Below are positions 53,853 to 62,262 of a stretch of DNA of 64,000 nt, one piece after another. The translations under genes and the position numbers were made by a program. The notes beneath the pieces are model-generated. The model worked only from the letters and a program-made list of their open reading frames with translations. It had not been told where the DNA came from and searched no databases. The stretch is from Oscillatoria princeps RMCB-10. GTDB lineage: Bacteria; Cyanobacteriota; Cyanobacteriia; Cyanobacteriales; Oscillatoriaceae. The stretch lies in contig JAHHHT010000009.1 in assembly GCA_019359235.1 (NCBI GenBank), positions 241,177-305,176 of the forward strand. The letters are read 5' to 3'. Numbering within the stretch: position 1 is the first letter of the stretch; every line of letters begins with the position of its first letter.

Positions 53853-54935
53853 TCAGGCGACTGTCACCTCTGGGGACAGGTACACATCCTGGATGGCGTG
53901 GAAGAGCTTGACGCCTTCCTCAAAGGGACGCTGGAAGGTCTTGCGCCCTGAAATCAAGCCGGTGCCACCGGCACGCTTGTTGATCGCCGCCGTGCGCACC
54001 GCTTCGGCAAAGTCGTTAATACCTGCAGCGCCGCCGGAGTTAATCAAACCGGCACGCCCGCAGTAGCAATTGAGCACTTGATAGCGGGTTAAGTCAATCG
54101 GATGGTCTGAGGTCAAGTCCGAGTAAACCCGGTCGTGGGTCATGCCGTATTTCTTACCGGCAGCTTGGGAAACTGCCCCGTAGCCGTTATTGCATTCTGG
54201 CAGCTTTTGTTTTATAATGTCAGCCTCAATGGTAACGCCCAAGTGGTTTGCTTGGCCGGTGAGATCTGCAGCAACGTGATAGTCTTTGTCTTGTTTGAAA
54301 GCGCTGTTGCGCAGGTAGCACCACAGGATGGTAGCCATGCCCAGTTTGTGCGCCTGCGCGAAGGCAAGGCTTACTTCTTGAATCTGGCGTGCAGATTCTG
54401 GCGAGCCAAAGTAAATTGTCGCGCCCACCGCAACCGCCCCCAAATTCCAGGCTTGTTCGACGGTGGCGAACATCACCTGGTCATAACTGTTGGGGTAGGT
54501 GAGCAGTTCGTTGTGATTGAGCTTGGCGATCAAGGGGATTTTGTGAGCGTATTTGCGGGAAACGCTGCCCAAGACTCCCAAGGTAGTGGCTACGGCATTG
54601 CAGCCGCCTTCGACAGCCAGCTTAATGATGTTTTCGGGATCGAAATAGATGGGGTTGGGCGCAAAGGACGCGCCGGCAGAGTGTTCAATCCCCTGGTCTA
54701 CCGGTAGGATGGAAAGATAGCCGGTGCCAGCCAGACGCCCGGTGGAGTACAGCTGCTGGAGGCTGCGCAGCACTTGGGGGGAGCGGTCGCTGTGCGCCCA
54801 AACCCGGTCAATAAAATCGGGTCCGGGGAGGTGCAGCAGCTCTTTGGAAACTTTGGCTTTGTAAGTGAGAAGGTCTTCGGCTTCGGCACCAAGAATCGAC
54901 TCGATAGATGTGGGCCGGTGTAGAGCAGTCGTCAT
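53853..54935 (-). CDS. class I fructose-bisphosphate aldolase (archaeal/DhnA type)
   Basis: A 360-residue aldolase that splits fructose 1,6-bisphosphate through a Lys Schiff base. Family segments are [77 protein letters not shown] and [16 protein letters not shown] near the C-terminus. Cyanobacteria commonly encode this type alongside a class II enzyme. The ATG at 54935 is preferred; an upstream extension to 55013 is Arg/Lys-rich and atypical. Confidence 0.92.
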   Translation of the reverse strand: MTTALHRPTSIESILGAEAEDLLTYKAKVSKELLHLPGPDFIDRVWAHSDRSPQVLRSLQQLYSTGRLAGTGYLSILPVDQGIEHSAGASFAPNPIYFDPENIIKLAVEGGCNAVATTLGVLGSVSRKYAHKIPLIAKLNHNELLTYPNSYDQVMFATVEQAWNLGAVAVGATIYFGSPESARQIQEVSLAFAQAHKLGMATILWCYLRNSAFKQDKDYHVAADLTGQANHLGVTIEADIIKQKLPECNNGYGAVSQAAGKKYGMTHDRVYSDLTSDHPIDLTRYQVLNCYCGRAGLINSGGAAGINDFAEAVRTAAINKRAGGTGLISGRKTFQRPFEEGVKLFHAIQDVYLSPEVTVA

Positions 54936-55366
54936 GGCAATTTCCCTCACTATTTTACTAGCAGGCTTTTTGGATTCAGTGCTGGCTCTGCGGCGGATTC
55001 GGGCGCAGCGCAAGCCGGCTGCTGGCTCGCTTTTCTAGTTAGGAAGCTTCAGGCTCCACCGAGAGCGCCGGCATTTCCGGGCTGCAGATCGGGAAGGAAG
55101 AGTCTGCGATTTTTACCGGCTGCAGACGCTGCCTGCTTTTTCCAGCTTGACGCAATTTCATAGGTAACGACAACAAGGGAATAAGGGCTTAATATTTTTT
55201 TCAGGTGCTGCCGAGGTACTGAGAAACCCGGTTTCTTTAAGAAACCGGGTTTCTGGGGCCTACTTCACCAAACTGAGAGCCGCTAGAATAGCGCACTCTG
55301 CTGTCAAAAAGGCAGAAACAGCTTAGGATGGTTAAGAAGTGTTAAGCGAAGTTGGGTAATCGCGTT
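54936..55366. other. divergent promoter region with a family-A element
   Basis: Lies between the divergent aldolase and epimerase genes. A family-A element with degenerate ends occupies 55195-55288. Nothing else is recognisable. Confidence 0.5.
55195..55288. repeat. family-A miniature inverted-repeat element, degenerate ends
   Basis: GAGGTACTGAG, then AGAAACCCGGTTTCT-tta-AGAAACCGGGTTTCT, then CTTCACCAAACTGAGAGCCG and CTAGAA. The right terminal repeat is a two-base variant of TGAAAACCGCTATAA; the left terminal repeat is largely lost. Confidence 0.7.
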
Positions 55367-56293
55367 ATGAAGGTAGCCATCACTGGCGCAACAGGATTTG
55401 TCGGCAGTCGCTTGGTGGAGCGGTTGCGCTCGCAGGGGCATCAAATAGTGGTCTTGACCCGAAATCCAGAGCGGGCGCGGCGAGTGTTTCCGGCTGAGGC
55501 TTTCGGGAATCTGGAAGTTGTCGCCTTGACGCCGGCAGAGTCGGGTTCTTGGCAGCAGTCGGTTGCGGGGTGCGATGGGGTGGTGAATCTTGCCGGTGCC
55601 CCGATTGCGGAGGAGCGCTGGACACCGGCACGCAAGCAAGAAATTCTGGACAGCCGGAAGCGGGGCACTGAAAAAATCGTGGCGGCGATTGCTGGGGCGA
55701 ATCCGAAGCCGTCTGTGCTGGTGAGTGCTTCGGCGATTGGGTATTATGGCGCGAGCGAAACAGCTACCTTTGACGAGACGAGCCCTGCCGGTGAGGATTT
55801 TCTGGCTCAAGTTTGTCAAGTTTGGGAGGCGGAGGCGGAAAAAGTAAAGCAGACCGGCACCCGACTGGTGATTGTGCGCACCGGCATTGTTTTGGGGATG
55901 GGTGGGGCTTTGGGGAAAATGCTGCTTCCGTTTAAGCTGTTTGCCGGCGGACCGTTGGGAAGCGGTCGTCAGTGGTTCTCCTGGATTCACCGGGACGATC
56001 TGGTTAATTTGATTTTGCGCTCGCTGGCCCAACCGGAGATGCAGGGGGTGTACAACGCTACGGCTCCCAACCCGGTGCGCATGGATGAGTTCTGCAAGGC
56101 TTTGGGGGAAGTGATGAACCGGCCCTCTTGGCTGCCGGTGCCCGGTTTTGCCTTGGAAGCGCTTTTAGGAGATGCCGCCCAAGTGGTGCTGGAGGGCCAG
56201 CAAGTCTTGCCCAAACGGACTTTAGAGTCTGGCTTTGAGTATAAATATCCCACCGTTAAGCAAGCTCTGCAACAAATTTTAACGTCTGGTTAG
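55367..56293 (+). CDS. TIGR01777-type NAD(P)-binding epimerase
   Basis: A 308-residue extended short-chain dehydrogenase. The Rossmann motif is at the very N-terminus (VAITGATGFVGSRLVERL), followed by VVNLAGAPIAEERWTPARK and SASAIGYYG (catalytic Tyr region). The C-terminal DUF1731-type segment has PVPGFALEALLGDAAQVVLE and QQVLPKRTLESGFEYKYPT. This matches SDR39U1/TIGR01777 proteins, whose substrate is not known; older annotations call them cell-division inhibitors without good evidence. The ATG at 55367 places the glycine-rich loop at the usual position. A hairpin follows the stop. Confidence 0.9.
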   Translation: MKVAITGATGFVGSRLVERLRSQGHQIVVLTRNPERARRVFPAEAFGNLEVVALTPAESGSWQQSVAGCDGVVNLAGAPIAEERWTPARKQEILDSRKRGTEKIVAAIAGANPKPSVLVSASAIGYYGASETATFDETSPAGEDFLAQVCQVWEAEAEKVKQTGTRLVIVRTGIVLGMGGALGKMLLPFKLFAGGPLGSGRQWFSWIHRDDLVNLILRSLAQPEMQGVYNATAPNPVRMDEFCKALGEVMNRPSWLPVPGFALEALLGDAAQVVLEGQQVLPKRTLESGFEYKYPTVKQALQQILTSG

Positions 56294-56309
56294 AAAGCTT
56301 CAAAAAAAA

Positions 56310-56333
56310 GTGGCTGCACCCGAGTACAGCCAC
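56310..56333 (+). terminator. terminator after the epimerase gene
   Basis: A GTGGCTG/CAGCCAC stem, 7 bp, with loop CACCCGAGTA, flanked by AAAAAAAA upstream and CTCCTTT downstream, 17 bases after the stop. Confidence 0.6.
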
Positions 56334-56407
56334 CTCCTTTGAACTTGCTCCCAGAACTTGAGACTCTGCCCGTACCGGCATGTAAAAATACCTATCAGCT
56401 TCTCCTC

Positions 56408-56431
56408 AAAAAAAAATTAGGCTGCGCCTAA
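56408..56431 (-). terminator. rho-independent terminator of the minus-strand 64-aa gene
   Basis: Read on the minus strand: stem TTAGGC-GCA-GCCTAA directly followed by nine T. It lies about 50 bases beyond the stop codon of the gene at 56482-56676. A classical intrinsic terminator. Confidence 0.75.
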
Positions 56432-56481
56432 GGCAGGCACAGCCATTCATGCAAAAGTATTTAGCATTTATAACAGTTGGC

Positions 56482-56676
56482 TCAATCGAGAGCGTTACCT
56501 GATTCGCTTGGCATTTGCAGGTTATCCGGGTCCACATAGTGGCAGACCGCATCATCGACACAGATCAGGGCCCAGCCGGACTCATCGATCTTCATTAGCT
56601 TATAGGAACCTTCTTGTATGAAGAAGCCTTTGTGATTGCGGGTTTCTGGCTTGATTCCAACGTGGTCAACAGACAT
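56482..56676 (-). CDS. small conserved-looking protein (64 aa)
   Basis: A 64-residue soluble protein, strand-rich (GFFIQEGSYKLMKIDESGWA, LICVDDAVCHYVDPDNLQMP). The ATG at 56676 is preceded by AGGAGTTAGGAGAGT, a good ribosome-binding region, and an intrinsic terminator follows, so it looks like a complete single-gene unit. No family with known function is recognised. Two Cys (VCVDD-like region) are not in a metal-binding arrangement. A perfect 14-bp-stem inverted repeat lies 108 bp upstream. Confidence 0.78.
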   Translation of the reverse strand: MSVDHVGIKPETRNHKGFFIQEGSYKLMKIDESGWALICVDDAVCHYVDPDNLQMPSESGNALD

Positions 56677-56784
56677 ACTCTCCTAACTCCTGTAATTTCC
56701 GAACTGCTTGAATGACAAGATAAAGGGATCGCAAATCCTTGTGTTCACAAAATCTTATCATTAGATGTGAGCTTTTTATCATAA

Positions 56785-56820
56785 AGTTGTATAAAATTTT
56801 GTAAAGAATTTTATACAACT
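56785..56820. promoter_or_regulatory. perfect inverted repeat upstream of the 64-aa gene
   Basis: AGTTGTATAAAATT and AATTTTATACAACT form a perfect 14-bp stem around TTGTAAAG. It lies about 108 bp upstream of the 64-aa gene's ATG, in A/T-rich DNA. It could be an operator or an attenuator-like structure. It lacks a clear T-tract on either side. Confidence 0.5.
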
Positions 56821-56851
56821 GGAGCGCTAGCGTTCGGGCGGCGGCTAGAGA

Positions 56852-56964
56852 GCGGGTCAAATATTCTTCTGAAGCGGCAAGAAACCGGGTTTCTTTGGGC
56901 TGTCAGGCCAGAATTTCGTTGCTTCCATGCAAAGAAACCCGGTTTCTGGTATTACTTGACCCGC
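56852..56964. repeat. family-E miniature inverted-repeat element
   Basis: 113 bp with terminal repeats GCGGGTCAAATA / TATTACTTGACCCGC. Inside are AGAAACCGGGTTTCTTTG and CAAAGAAACCCGGTTTCT about 30 bp apart, the same palindromic core seen in families A, B and D. Confidence 0.75.
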
Positions 56965-56991
56965 ACCCCAGGACTTGGTAGTTATAAACGC

Positions 56992-57414
56992 CTACGCTTC
57001 CAAGAGCCAGGTTTGCACCCGCTGCAAGCTCTGCCAGTCGGGTTTTCTGGTTAATCCTTCTTTAATATTTTCTAAGACTTCTTCCCGCAATTCGGGGGAC
57101 ACCAGAAGGATCTGCTGGGCGATTTCGATGTGCTCGCGCACTCCTTTTTGGCCTCCGTCGATCATGGCCACGGCGAGGTTGACTCGCGCTTGGGGATCTT
57201 GGCCATTCCACTTGACGGCCTTCTGGGCGGCTTTGTACGCCGGCACTGGCTTGCTGTCCAGCAGGTAAAGCCACGCCAAACAAGTCCAAGCGTTGCTACT
57301 TTTCGGGGAGCGCTCGCAGATTTCTTTGAAAAGCGGAATCAGGGTTTCTGGCCCCTCACCGGCTTTGTAGCGTTCAATTCCTGTCGAGAAAAGGTCTTCA
57401 GGTGTTTCAGTCAT
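56992..57414 (-). CDS. small TPR-like helical protein
   Basis: A 140-residue all-helical protein with two TPR-like pairs (PLFKEICERSPKSSNAWTCL; AYKAAQKAVKWNGQDPQARV) and a third helix pair (GVREHIEIAQQILLVSPELR). It probably mediates protein-protein contacts. The start at 57414 (MTETPEDLF) is chosen; three more in-frame Met-type starts lie within the ten codons before it. No functional neighbour. The family is common in cyanobacteria as a conserved protein without known function. Confidence 0.82.
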   Translation of the reverse strand: MTETPEDLFSTGIERYKAGEGPETLIPLFKEICERSPKSSNAWTCLAWLYLLDSKPVPAYKAAQKAVKWNGQDPQARVNLAVAMIDGGQKGVREHIEIAQQILLVSPELREEVLENIKEGLTRKPDWQSLQRVQTWLLEA

Positions 57415-57798
57415 AGCATGCATAGAAGCAGAAAAGGTCGGCAACGGATTATATAACGGATGTCAGGGACAGGGGGAGAGGTGAGTTGGGGGCTTTGGGT
57501 CTGCCGGTGGGGGCTAGAGGTTGGTGCCAGACTTGTTTTCCCGTCAAAAATCCCTCCCCAGTCCGACGCCCCAGGGATTAGCACCTCTGACGCCGGCGGG
57601 TATTTTGCATAGGAATTAACCGGACATTATATAATTGCCGGTGTGGGAACTTGACGAAAAACTTAAAGGCAGGCGGGGGCCTGCCTGCGGCGAAACCGAT
57701 AGAGAGCGGTAATTCCGGTTGAACTCACACGTTAGGAGCGGGCGAAGGCAGTTCCCCCAGTGGGGCAAAAAGACTGACTGCGGCTGCCGGGGGTGAGA
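57415..57798. other. intergenic region
   Basis: Between two minus-strand genes. I see no gene, known repeat family or clear terminator. A GGCAGGCGGGGGCCTGCCTGC palindrome (first 20 bases from about 57668) is the only notable structure. Confidence 0.4.
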
Positions 57799-58155
57799 TC
57801 AGGCAGAAAACGACTTGCCACAGCCACAAGTTTGAGAGGCGTTGGGGTTGGTGAACTGGAAGCCGCCGCCAATCATGGCATTGCTGTAGTCGAGAACCAG
57901 ACCGTACAGATAAAGAATGCTGCGGCGATCGCAGAGAACCTTGAAGCCATCGTAGTCGAAGACCTCATCATCCGGCTTGATATTGCTGAGGGTTTCAAAA
58001 TCCATCATGTAGGACATCCCCGAGCAGCCACCTTGGCGCACTCCCACCCGCAGACAGAGATCCTGTCCTTGGCTCTGGCGCAGTGACAAAATCTGCCGCT
58101 GGGCGGCATCAGTGAGCTGGATACCCCGTGTTTGAGACTGAGTTGCTTGTGTCAT
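57799..58155 (-). CDS. IscA/SufA-type Fe-S cluster carrier
   Basis: A 118-residue HesB/IscA/SufA-family protein that carries or assembles iron-sulphur clusters. The three conserved Cys are present: Cys44 in GGCSGMSY and Cys110/Cys112 in the TCGCGKSF tail. Length is typical. No other suf/isc gene is adjacent. Whether it is the SufA or IscA paralogue cannot be decided from sequence alone. Confidence 0.94.
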   Translation of the reverse strand: MTQATQSQTRGIQLTDAAQRQILSLRQSQGQDLCLRVGVRQGGCSGMSYMMDFETLSNIKPDDEVFDYDGFKVLCDRRSILYLYGLVLDYSNAMIGGGFQFTNPNASQTCGCGKSFSA

Positions 58156-58563
58156 GGGTTTGGGTCACTCCTTGTGCCATCAATGTATACTGCGTGGACT
58201 CCTGTCCATTTTATTTTATCGAGATCGTCGAGATGATTGGCTCTCGAGCCGCGACCCGCAAAAAACGATGTCCTGTAAGGGGTGGGTCGGAGGCTGTGCC
58301 GTCGCCCGCACGCCCTCAACCCAAAGCTGGGTGTGTTCCCGCGCCGGAGCTGTTGAGCAGCCGGCGCGTCCAAAGAAGGCCATCTGCAGTCCCAGTGCAG
58401 TTCCTGGAGTCCTGCTGCGAAAGCCTACTACCTATTTTATTGTAAAAAGTGATTTAATATCCTAATTTATATAAAAAGATATAATCAGTGGCGGGCAGCG
58501 TTCCGCGCTCCATCTCCAGCTTAGCAGCTAGAATAAAAATGTATATATACCCGTTTTTGCCCT
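58156..58563. other. intergenic region left of the TnpB gene
   Basis: A/T-rich near 58441-58500 and 58530-58560. The left end of the IS should lie here, but I could not find a TnpA gene or a diagnostic end hairpin. No other gene. Confidence 0.4.
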
Positions 58564-59862
58564 GTGGCCATGCAGCTTGTAGAGCGACACAGAATCAGTA
58601 GAAGCCACAAATTGTGGTCAGAATGCGACCGTCTGTGCTTTTTATCAAAAAATCTTTACAACGCTGCTAATTACATTTACCGGCAAGATTTTTTTGCGGG
58701 GAGAGCGACGGACGCCACGCTGGTGTATAGTATCCTTAAAGAAGGCCATGATTACAAAGCAATACCTGCTAAAGTGTCTCAGGGGACTCTGAAATTAGTT
58801 TTAAAGGCTTGGCAGTCTTACCGGGCTGCGATGAAAGCTTATAAAGAAAACCCTGAAGGATTCGCTGGCTCTCCTAAAATTCCGGGTTACAAAGGAACGA
58901 GGGGGAATCGCTCAGACGGGAGGTATGTAGTGGTATACAATAACCAGGCTGTCAGTAAGAGAGCCTTAAAAAAAGGGATAGCTCACCCGTCTGGAAGTGA
59001 TATCTACCTGCCAACCAAAGTCAACAATATATCGGAGATGAGAATCGTCCCCAAGGCGGGGACATATATCATAGAAATTGTCTGCGTTCAAAAGGCAGAT
59101 CCCAAACGATCTCAAGGGGGAAATAGTGCGGCGATAGATATCGGCTTAAACAACTTGGCAACTTTAGCATACTCCAATGCTAGCTTGCGCCCTCAGATTT
59201 TTGACGGGCGGGCCATCAAGTCGGTAAACCAATACGCAAATCAGCGCAATGCCGAACTGAGGGCCAAGCTGCCCGAGGGAGTAAAAACATCTAAAAGACT
59301 GGTCCGGTTGTGGGAAAAGCGGAATAGCAAGATGGAATGGCTCATCCATCAAACCAGCTCAGCTATCGTGAAGGAGCTAGTTAAAAATAGCGTCAGTCAG
59401 CTGGCGATTGGGTACAGTCCGGAGTGGAAAGATGAAATCGACATCGGAACCGCCAGCCCTAAAACGTTTGTGAGCGTTTCCCATCACAAACTCGTTTGTC
59501 AGCTGCAATACAAGTGCGCCTTAAAAGGGATTGAAGTGTTGCTAGTAGATGAGCGGTATACCTCCAAGTGTTCGAGCTTGGACAGTGAACCTATCCAAAA
59601 GCAAGAGAACTACTTAGGGGTGCGAATTAAAAGGGGACTGTTCAGGAGTGGGGCGGGCCGGCTGATTAATGCCGATTTAAATGCCGCTTACAATCTGGGA
59701 CGTAAAGTATTCGGAAATGGGTTTGTCCCTCATCCGATAGAGGCTCTGGTAGTTGCGCCAGTAAGAGTAAAACCTTACAAACAGGTAAATCGGGCCAAAC
59801 TTGATATTTGACTTTATATTTACCTGAACTATGATAATATTTTCATCCAGTTGACTGAGTAT
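58500..59862 (+). mobile_element. IS1341-like element (TnpB only), approximate limits
   Basis: Limits are inferred from gene positions. The tnpB frame lies between the IscA gene and a conserved gene whose ATG is 51 bp after the tnpB stop. The right end must therefore lie within 59812-59862. Neither end could be fixed, because these elements lack terminal inverted repeats and target duplications. Confidence 0.45.
58564..59811 (+). CDS. tnpB: TnpB-type RNA-guided nuclease homologue (IS605 OrfB), no TnpA
   Basis: A 415-residue TnpB. RuvC-I Asp192 is in AAIDIGLNNLATL and RuvC-III Asp371 in INADLNAAYNL. At the canonical RuvC-II site, where a Glu is expected, the sequence is LAIGYSPEWK with Gly283. 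A Glu330 lies 47 residues later in VDERYTSKCSSLDSE. This matches the rearranged catalytic Glu described for Fanzor proteins and some TnpBs. The zinc-finger region keeps only Cys336 of the usual four Cys. No TnpA transposase is near, as in IS1341-type elements. The guide RNA would be expected from the 3' end of the gene and the bases after it. Confidence 0.92.
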   Translation: MAMQLVERHRISRSHKLWSECDRLCFLSKNLYNAANYIYRQDFFAGRATDATLVYSILKEGHDYKAIPAKVSQGTLKLVLKAWQSYRAAMKAYKENPEGFAGSPKIPGYKGTRGNRSDGRYVVVYNNQAVSKRALKKGIAHPSGSDIYLPTKVNNISEMRIVPKAGTYIIEIVCVQKADPKRSQGGNSAAIDIGLNNLATLAYSNASLRPQIFDGRAIKSVNQYANQRNAELRAKLPEGVKTSKRLVRLWEKRNSKMEWLIHQTSSAIVKELVKNSVSQLAIGYSPEWKDEIDIGTASPKTFVSVSHHKLVCQLQYKCALKGIEVLLVDERYTSKCSSLDSEPIQKQENYLGVRIKRGLFRSGAGRLINADLNAAYNLGRKVFGNGFVPHPIEALVVAPVRVKPYKQVNRAKLDI

Positions 59863-61518
59863 ATGACAGCTCTCAATCACTCTACCCGCCGTCGCCTGCA
59901 AAAATTACCGCAAATTCCCAGCGTCTGGGAGGGAGATCGCCGCGCCTTATCGGCGGAGGACGCCGCCAGCTCGGAATGGGCAACGCCAGGTTCCGCTCCC
60001 ACCGGCGCTCCAGGCGAGTGCATTCTTTGGGTGGATGGTTCGCAAGGAATTGTGCGGTCGATGGATATGGTGACACCGGAAACGGGCCAGGAAGCCATCG
60101 TTCGCACCTTGCTGCGGGCGATGGAGCATCCCCACAGCCCCGCTCAGCCGGCTCGACCGCAAAAAATTGTGGTGCGAAATCGAGAGCTTCAGTTTTACCT
60201 GCGCGGCGTCCTCCAGAATTTGGATATCAATATTGAGTATGTCCCGGATCTGCCCCTGATTGACGAAATATTCCGGGGATTCCAGGATGCGGTCACCACT
60301 AAACCCCCGCAGCTGCCCCCCCAGTACGCTCAAGCGCTGGTGAGCAAGGCGCTGGACATATGGCGCGACGCCCCTTGGGACTTGCTGGGCGACCACCAAA
60401 TTCTCTCGATAGAGCTCAACCAGTGGGATATCGGCACCCTGTACGTCTGCATTTTGGGGATGCTGGGGGTGGATTACGGCGTTCTGATGTATCGCTCGCT
60501 CGATTCCCTGAAGCGGTTCCGGCAGCGGGTTTTGACCAATGAATCCATGCACCAGCTCGAAGAGGCGTTTCTCGGTCAGGACTGCCTGTTTTTGAGCTAT
60601 GAAGCTGCCGCAGAGGCGCAGGAGGATGAAGAAGATTTTGATTTAGCGGATCTGCCGCTGTCAGACATTAAGCCGACGTTTGGCAATCTCCACCCTCTCG
60701 AGGGGCTGCGCTCGTTTCTCTATGAGGAAGAGGCTCTCACCGTTTGGGTGGCCCTGGAAGCCTTGCACCGCTTCTGGCGAGCCCATCGCGGCAAACTGTC
60801 AGGCGAGACGCTGCCTAGCGTCAGCAGTCGCTTTCGCATTCCTCTGCCTCAGGTTGATGAGACGAAGCAACCGACGATCTCTGTTAAGGTGGCGACGCTG
60901 CCTGAGGTGGAGTCGGAACTGTCTGAGATGGTGCGCTCAACCGAGGAAGATGAGGAGGACTTTGAGGATGACCAGCCCCTGCTGCGGGATGACTTGGTGC
61001 CGAAAGACGCTTTTCTCAGCTTGGGTGTGGTGCCGTGGGAAACGGTGGAATCTCTGCGCACGGAAGTGGAGTGCTATCAGTCGGCGCAGGTGACTGCTGC
61101 CGGTGACGGGTTGCCGATTGTGCTGATTCAAACTTCCCGCCCCAAGGCAAAAGAGATGATTGAGGAGTTAAAAAATGCCGGCGGGCTGAAGGGGATCGGC
61201 TTCAATCCGGGCGAAGATCCCTTTGAGGAGGAACACTACGACTTGGGCATTTTGCAGACGCACAATGGGGATTTGCACCTGTTTGGGGAATTTGTCGAGG
61301 ATGACCCGGTTCACGTCGCCGCTCGCAAAAAGTGGGACCAGCGCTGCAAGAAAACGAAGGGTTTTTGCGGTTTGGTGATCGCTAAGGGGCTCACCGGCGC
61401 GAGTCGGGGCAATCCCAAGCTCAAAGATATGATGGCTTTGTTTGAGGTGCGCTCGCTTTCTGCCCAGGACTTGGGGATTGGTACGCTCCGCCTTGTTCCG
61501 CAGTTTGATTTTGAATAG
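59863..61518 (+). CDS. DUF6930-type conserved cyanobacterial protein
   Basis: A 551-residue soluble protein. The N-terminal part (about 5-260) is mixed alpha/beta (ILWVDGSQGIVRSMDMVTPE, KIVVRNRELQFYLRGVLQNL). The centre is helical (EEALTVWVALEALHRFWRAH), with acidic linkers rich in Glu/Asp (about 245-265 and 355-375). A C-terminal domain (about 410-550) contains PIVLIQTSRPKAKEMIEEL and GFCGLVIAKGLTGASRGNP. I assign it to DUF6930 from general familiarity; the function is unknown. The ATG at 59863 is preferred. Because TnpB sits directly upstream, its native promoter may have been displaced. Confidence 0.75.
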   Translation: MTALNHSTRRRLQKLPQIPSVWEGDRRALSAEDAASSEWATPGSAPTGAPGECILWVDGSQGIVRSMDMVTPETGQEAIVRTLLRAMEHPHSPAQPARPQKIVVRNRELQFYLRGVLQNLDINIEYVPDLPLIDEIFRGFQDAVTTKPPQLPPQYAQALVSKALDIWRDAPWDLLGDHQILSIELNQWDIGTLYVCILGMLGVDYGVLMYRSLDSLKRFRQRVLTNESMHQLEEAFLGQDCLFLSYEAAAEAQEDEEDFDLADLPLSDIKPTFGNLHPLEGLRSFLYEEEALTVWVALEALHRFWRAHRGKLSGETLPSVSSRFRIPLPQVDETKQPTISVKVATLPEVESELSEMVRSTEEDEEDFEDDQPLLRDDLVPKDAFLSLGVVPWETVESLRTEVECYQSAQVTAAGDGLPIVLIQTSRPKAKEMIEELKNAGGLKGIGFNPGEDPFEEEHYDLGILQTHNGDLHLFGEFVEDDPVHVAARKKWDQRCKKTKGFCGLVIAKGLTGASRGNPKLKDMMALFEVRSLSAQDLGIGTLRLVPQFDFE

Positions 61519-62262
61519 CAAGCAGTGAGGTGCGTGCCGGCGCACCCTGCTGCTTTTGGACATGGGGCATGGGGCATCGACCGTCGCCCGAGCCCCGCTC
61601 CTGATTGCAGTGAATCAGCCGGAGATGACATGAGAGCCAATCCGGTTGATTGCTGTCAGTTTAGATAAAAACTAAATAGCCGGAAGTTTGCAGCGTCCAG
61701 ACAGCCGGACTTCATAATAAACCGCTTCCTTCGAGCTTTTGGTTGGTTACACCGGCTCGATAACTGATATAATTTTTGGCTGTATAAATTGCGTAAAATT
61801 GGAAGGGGCGGTTTGTCCCAGATAGGTGCCAGTGGCCCGGGCGGTGGATGAACCGGCCCCTACCATTGAAAAAATGAGGCCAGCGGACTGGATATGAATT
61901 GTTTTTAGCTGATGGCCCTCTGCAATCTTATCCTTTACCAGTCGCCCCTGCCGGTCAGTGATAGCCGATACATAAAAAATATTAATTATTTTAGCCTGCC
62001 CGGGGGGATAAGTTCGGTATTTTCCCAGTGGTAAAATATTTAAGGTCGATTTAACAATTCTGCCCGGGTGCGACCCTGCTGGCGTCTGGCTCGGTCGGCG
62101 AGAGGCATTTGTGCTGGCGGCGGATTGTAGCAACTCAAGACAGCCCGGGAATGCCTGTTCCACCCGAGCGAGCCGGAAAAACAGGCTTGGCTGTTCAGTT
62201 GCAGGGGCAGCCTTTCGGCACCCAAATCGGTTGAGAGGGTACAGTCAGCTGGAAGGGATAAG
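61519..62262. other. intergenic region
   Basis: No supported gene. A minus-strand frame at about 61747-62100 has moderate complexity (GKYRTYPPGQAKIINIFYVS, IHIQSAGLIFSMVGAGSSTA) and might be a remnant of a secreted repeat protein, but no start, ribosome-binding motif or family could be shown. Confidence 0.4.

Noticed and set aside
61747..62163. Possible 138-codon gene on the minus strand
   Set aside because: No recognisable family, no good start or ribosome-binding motif; kept only as a note in the gap entry.
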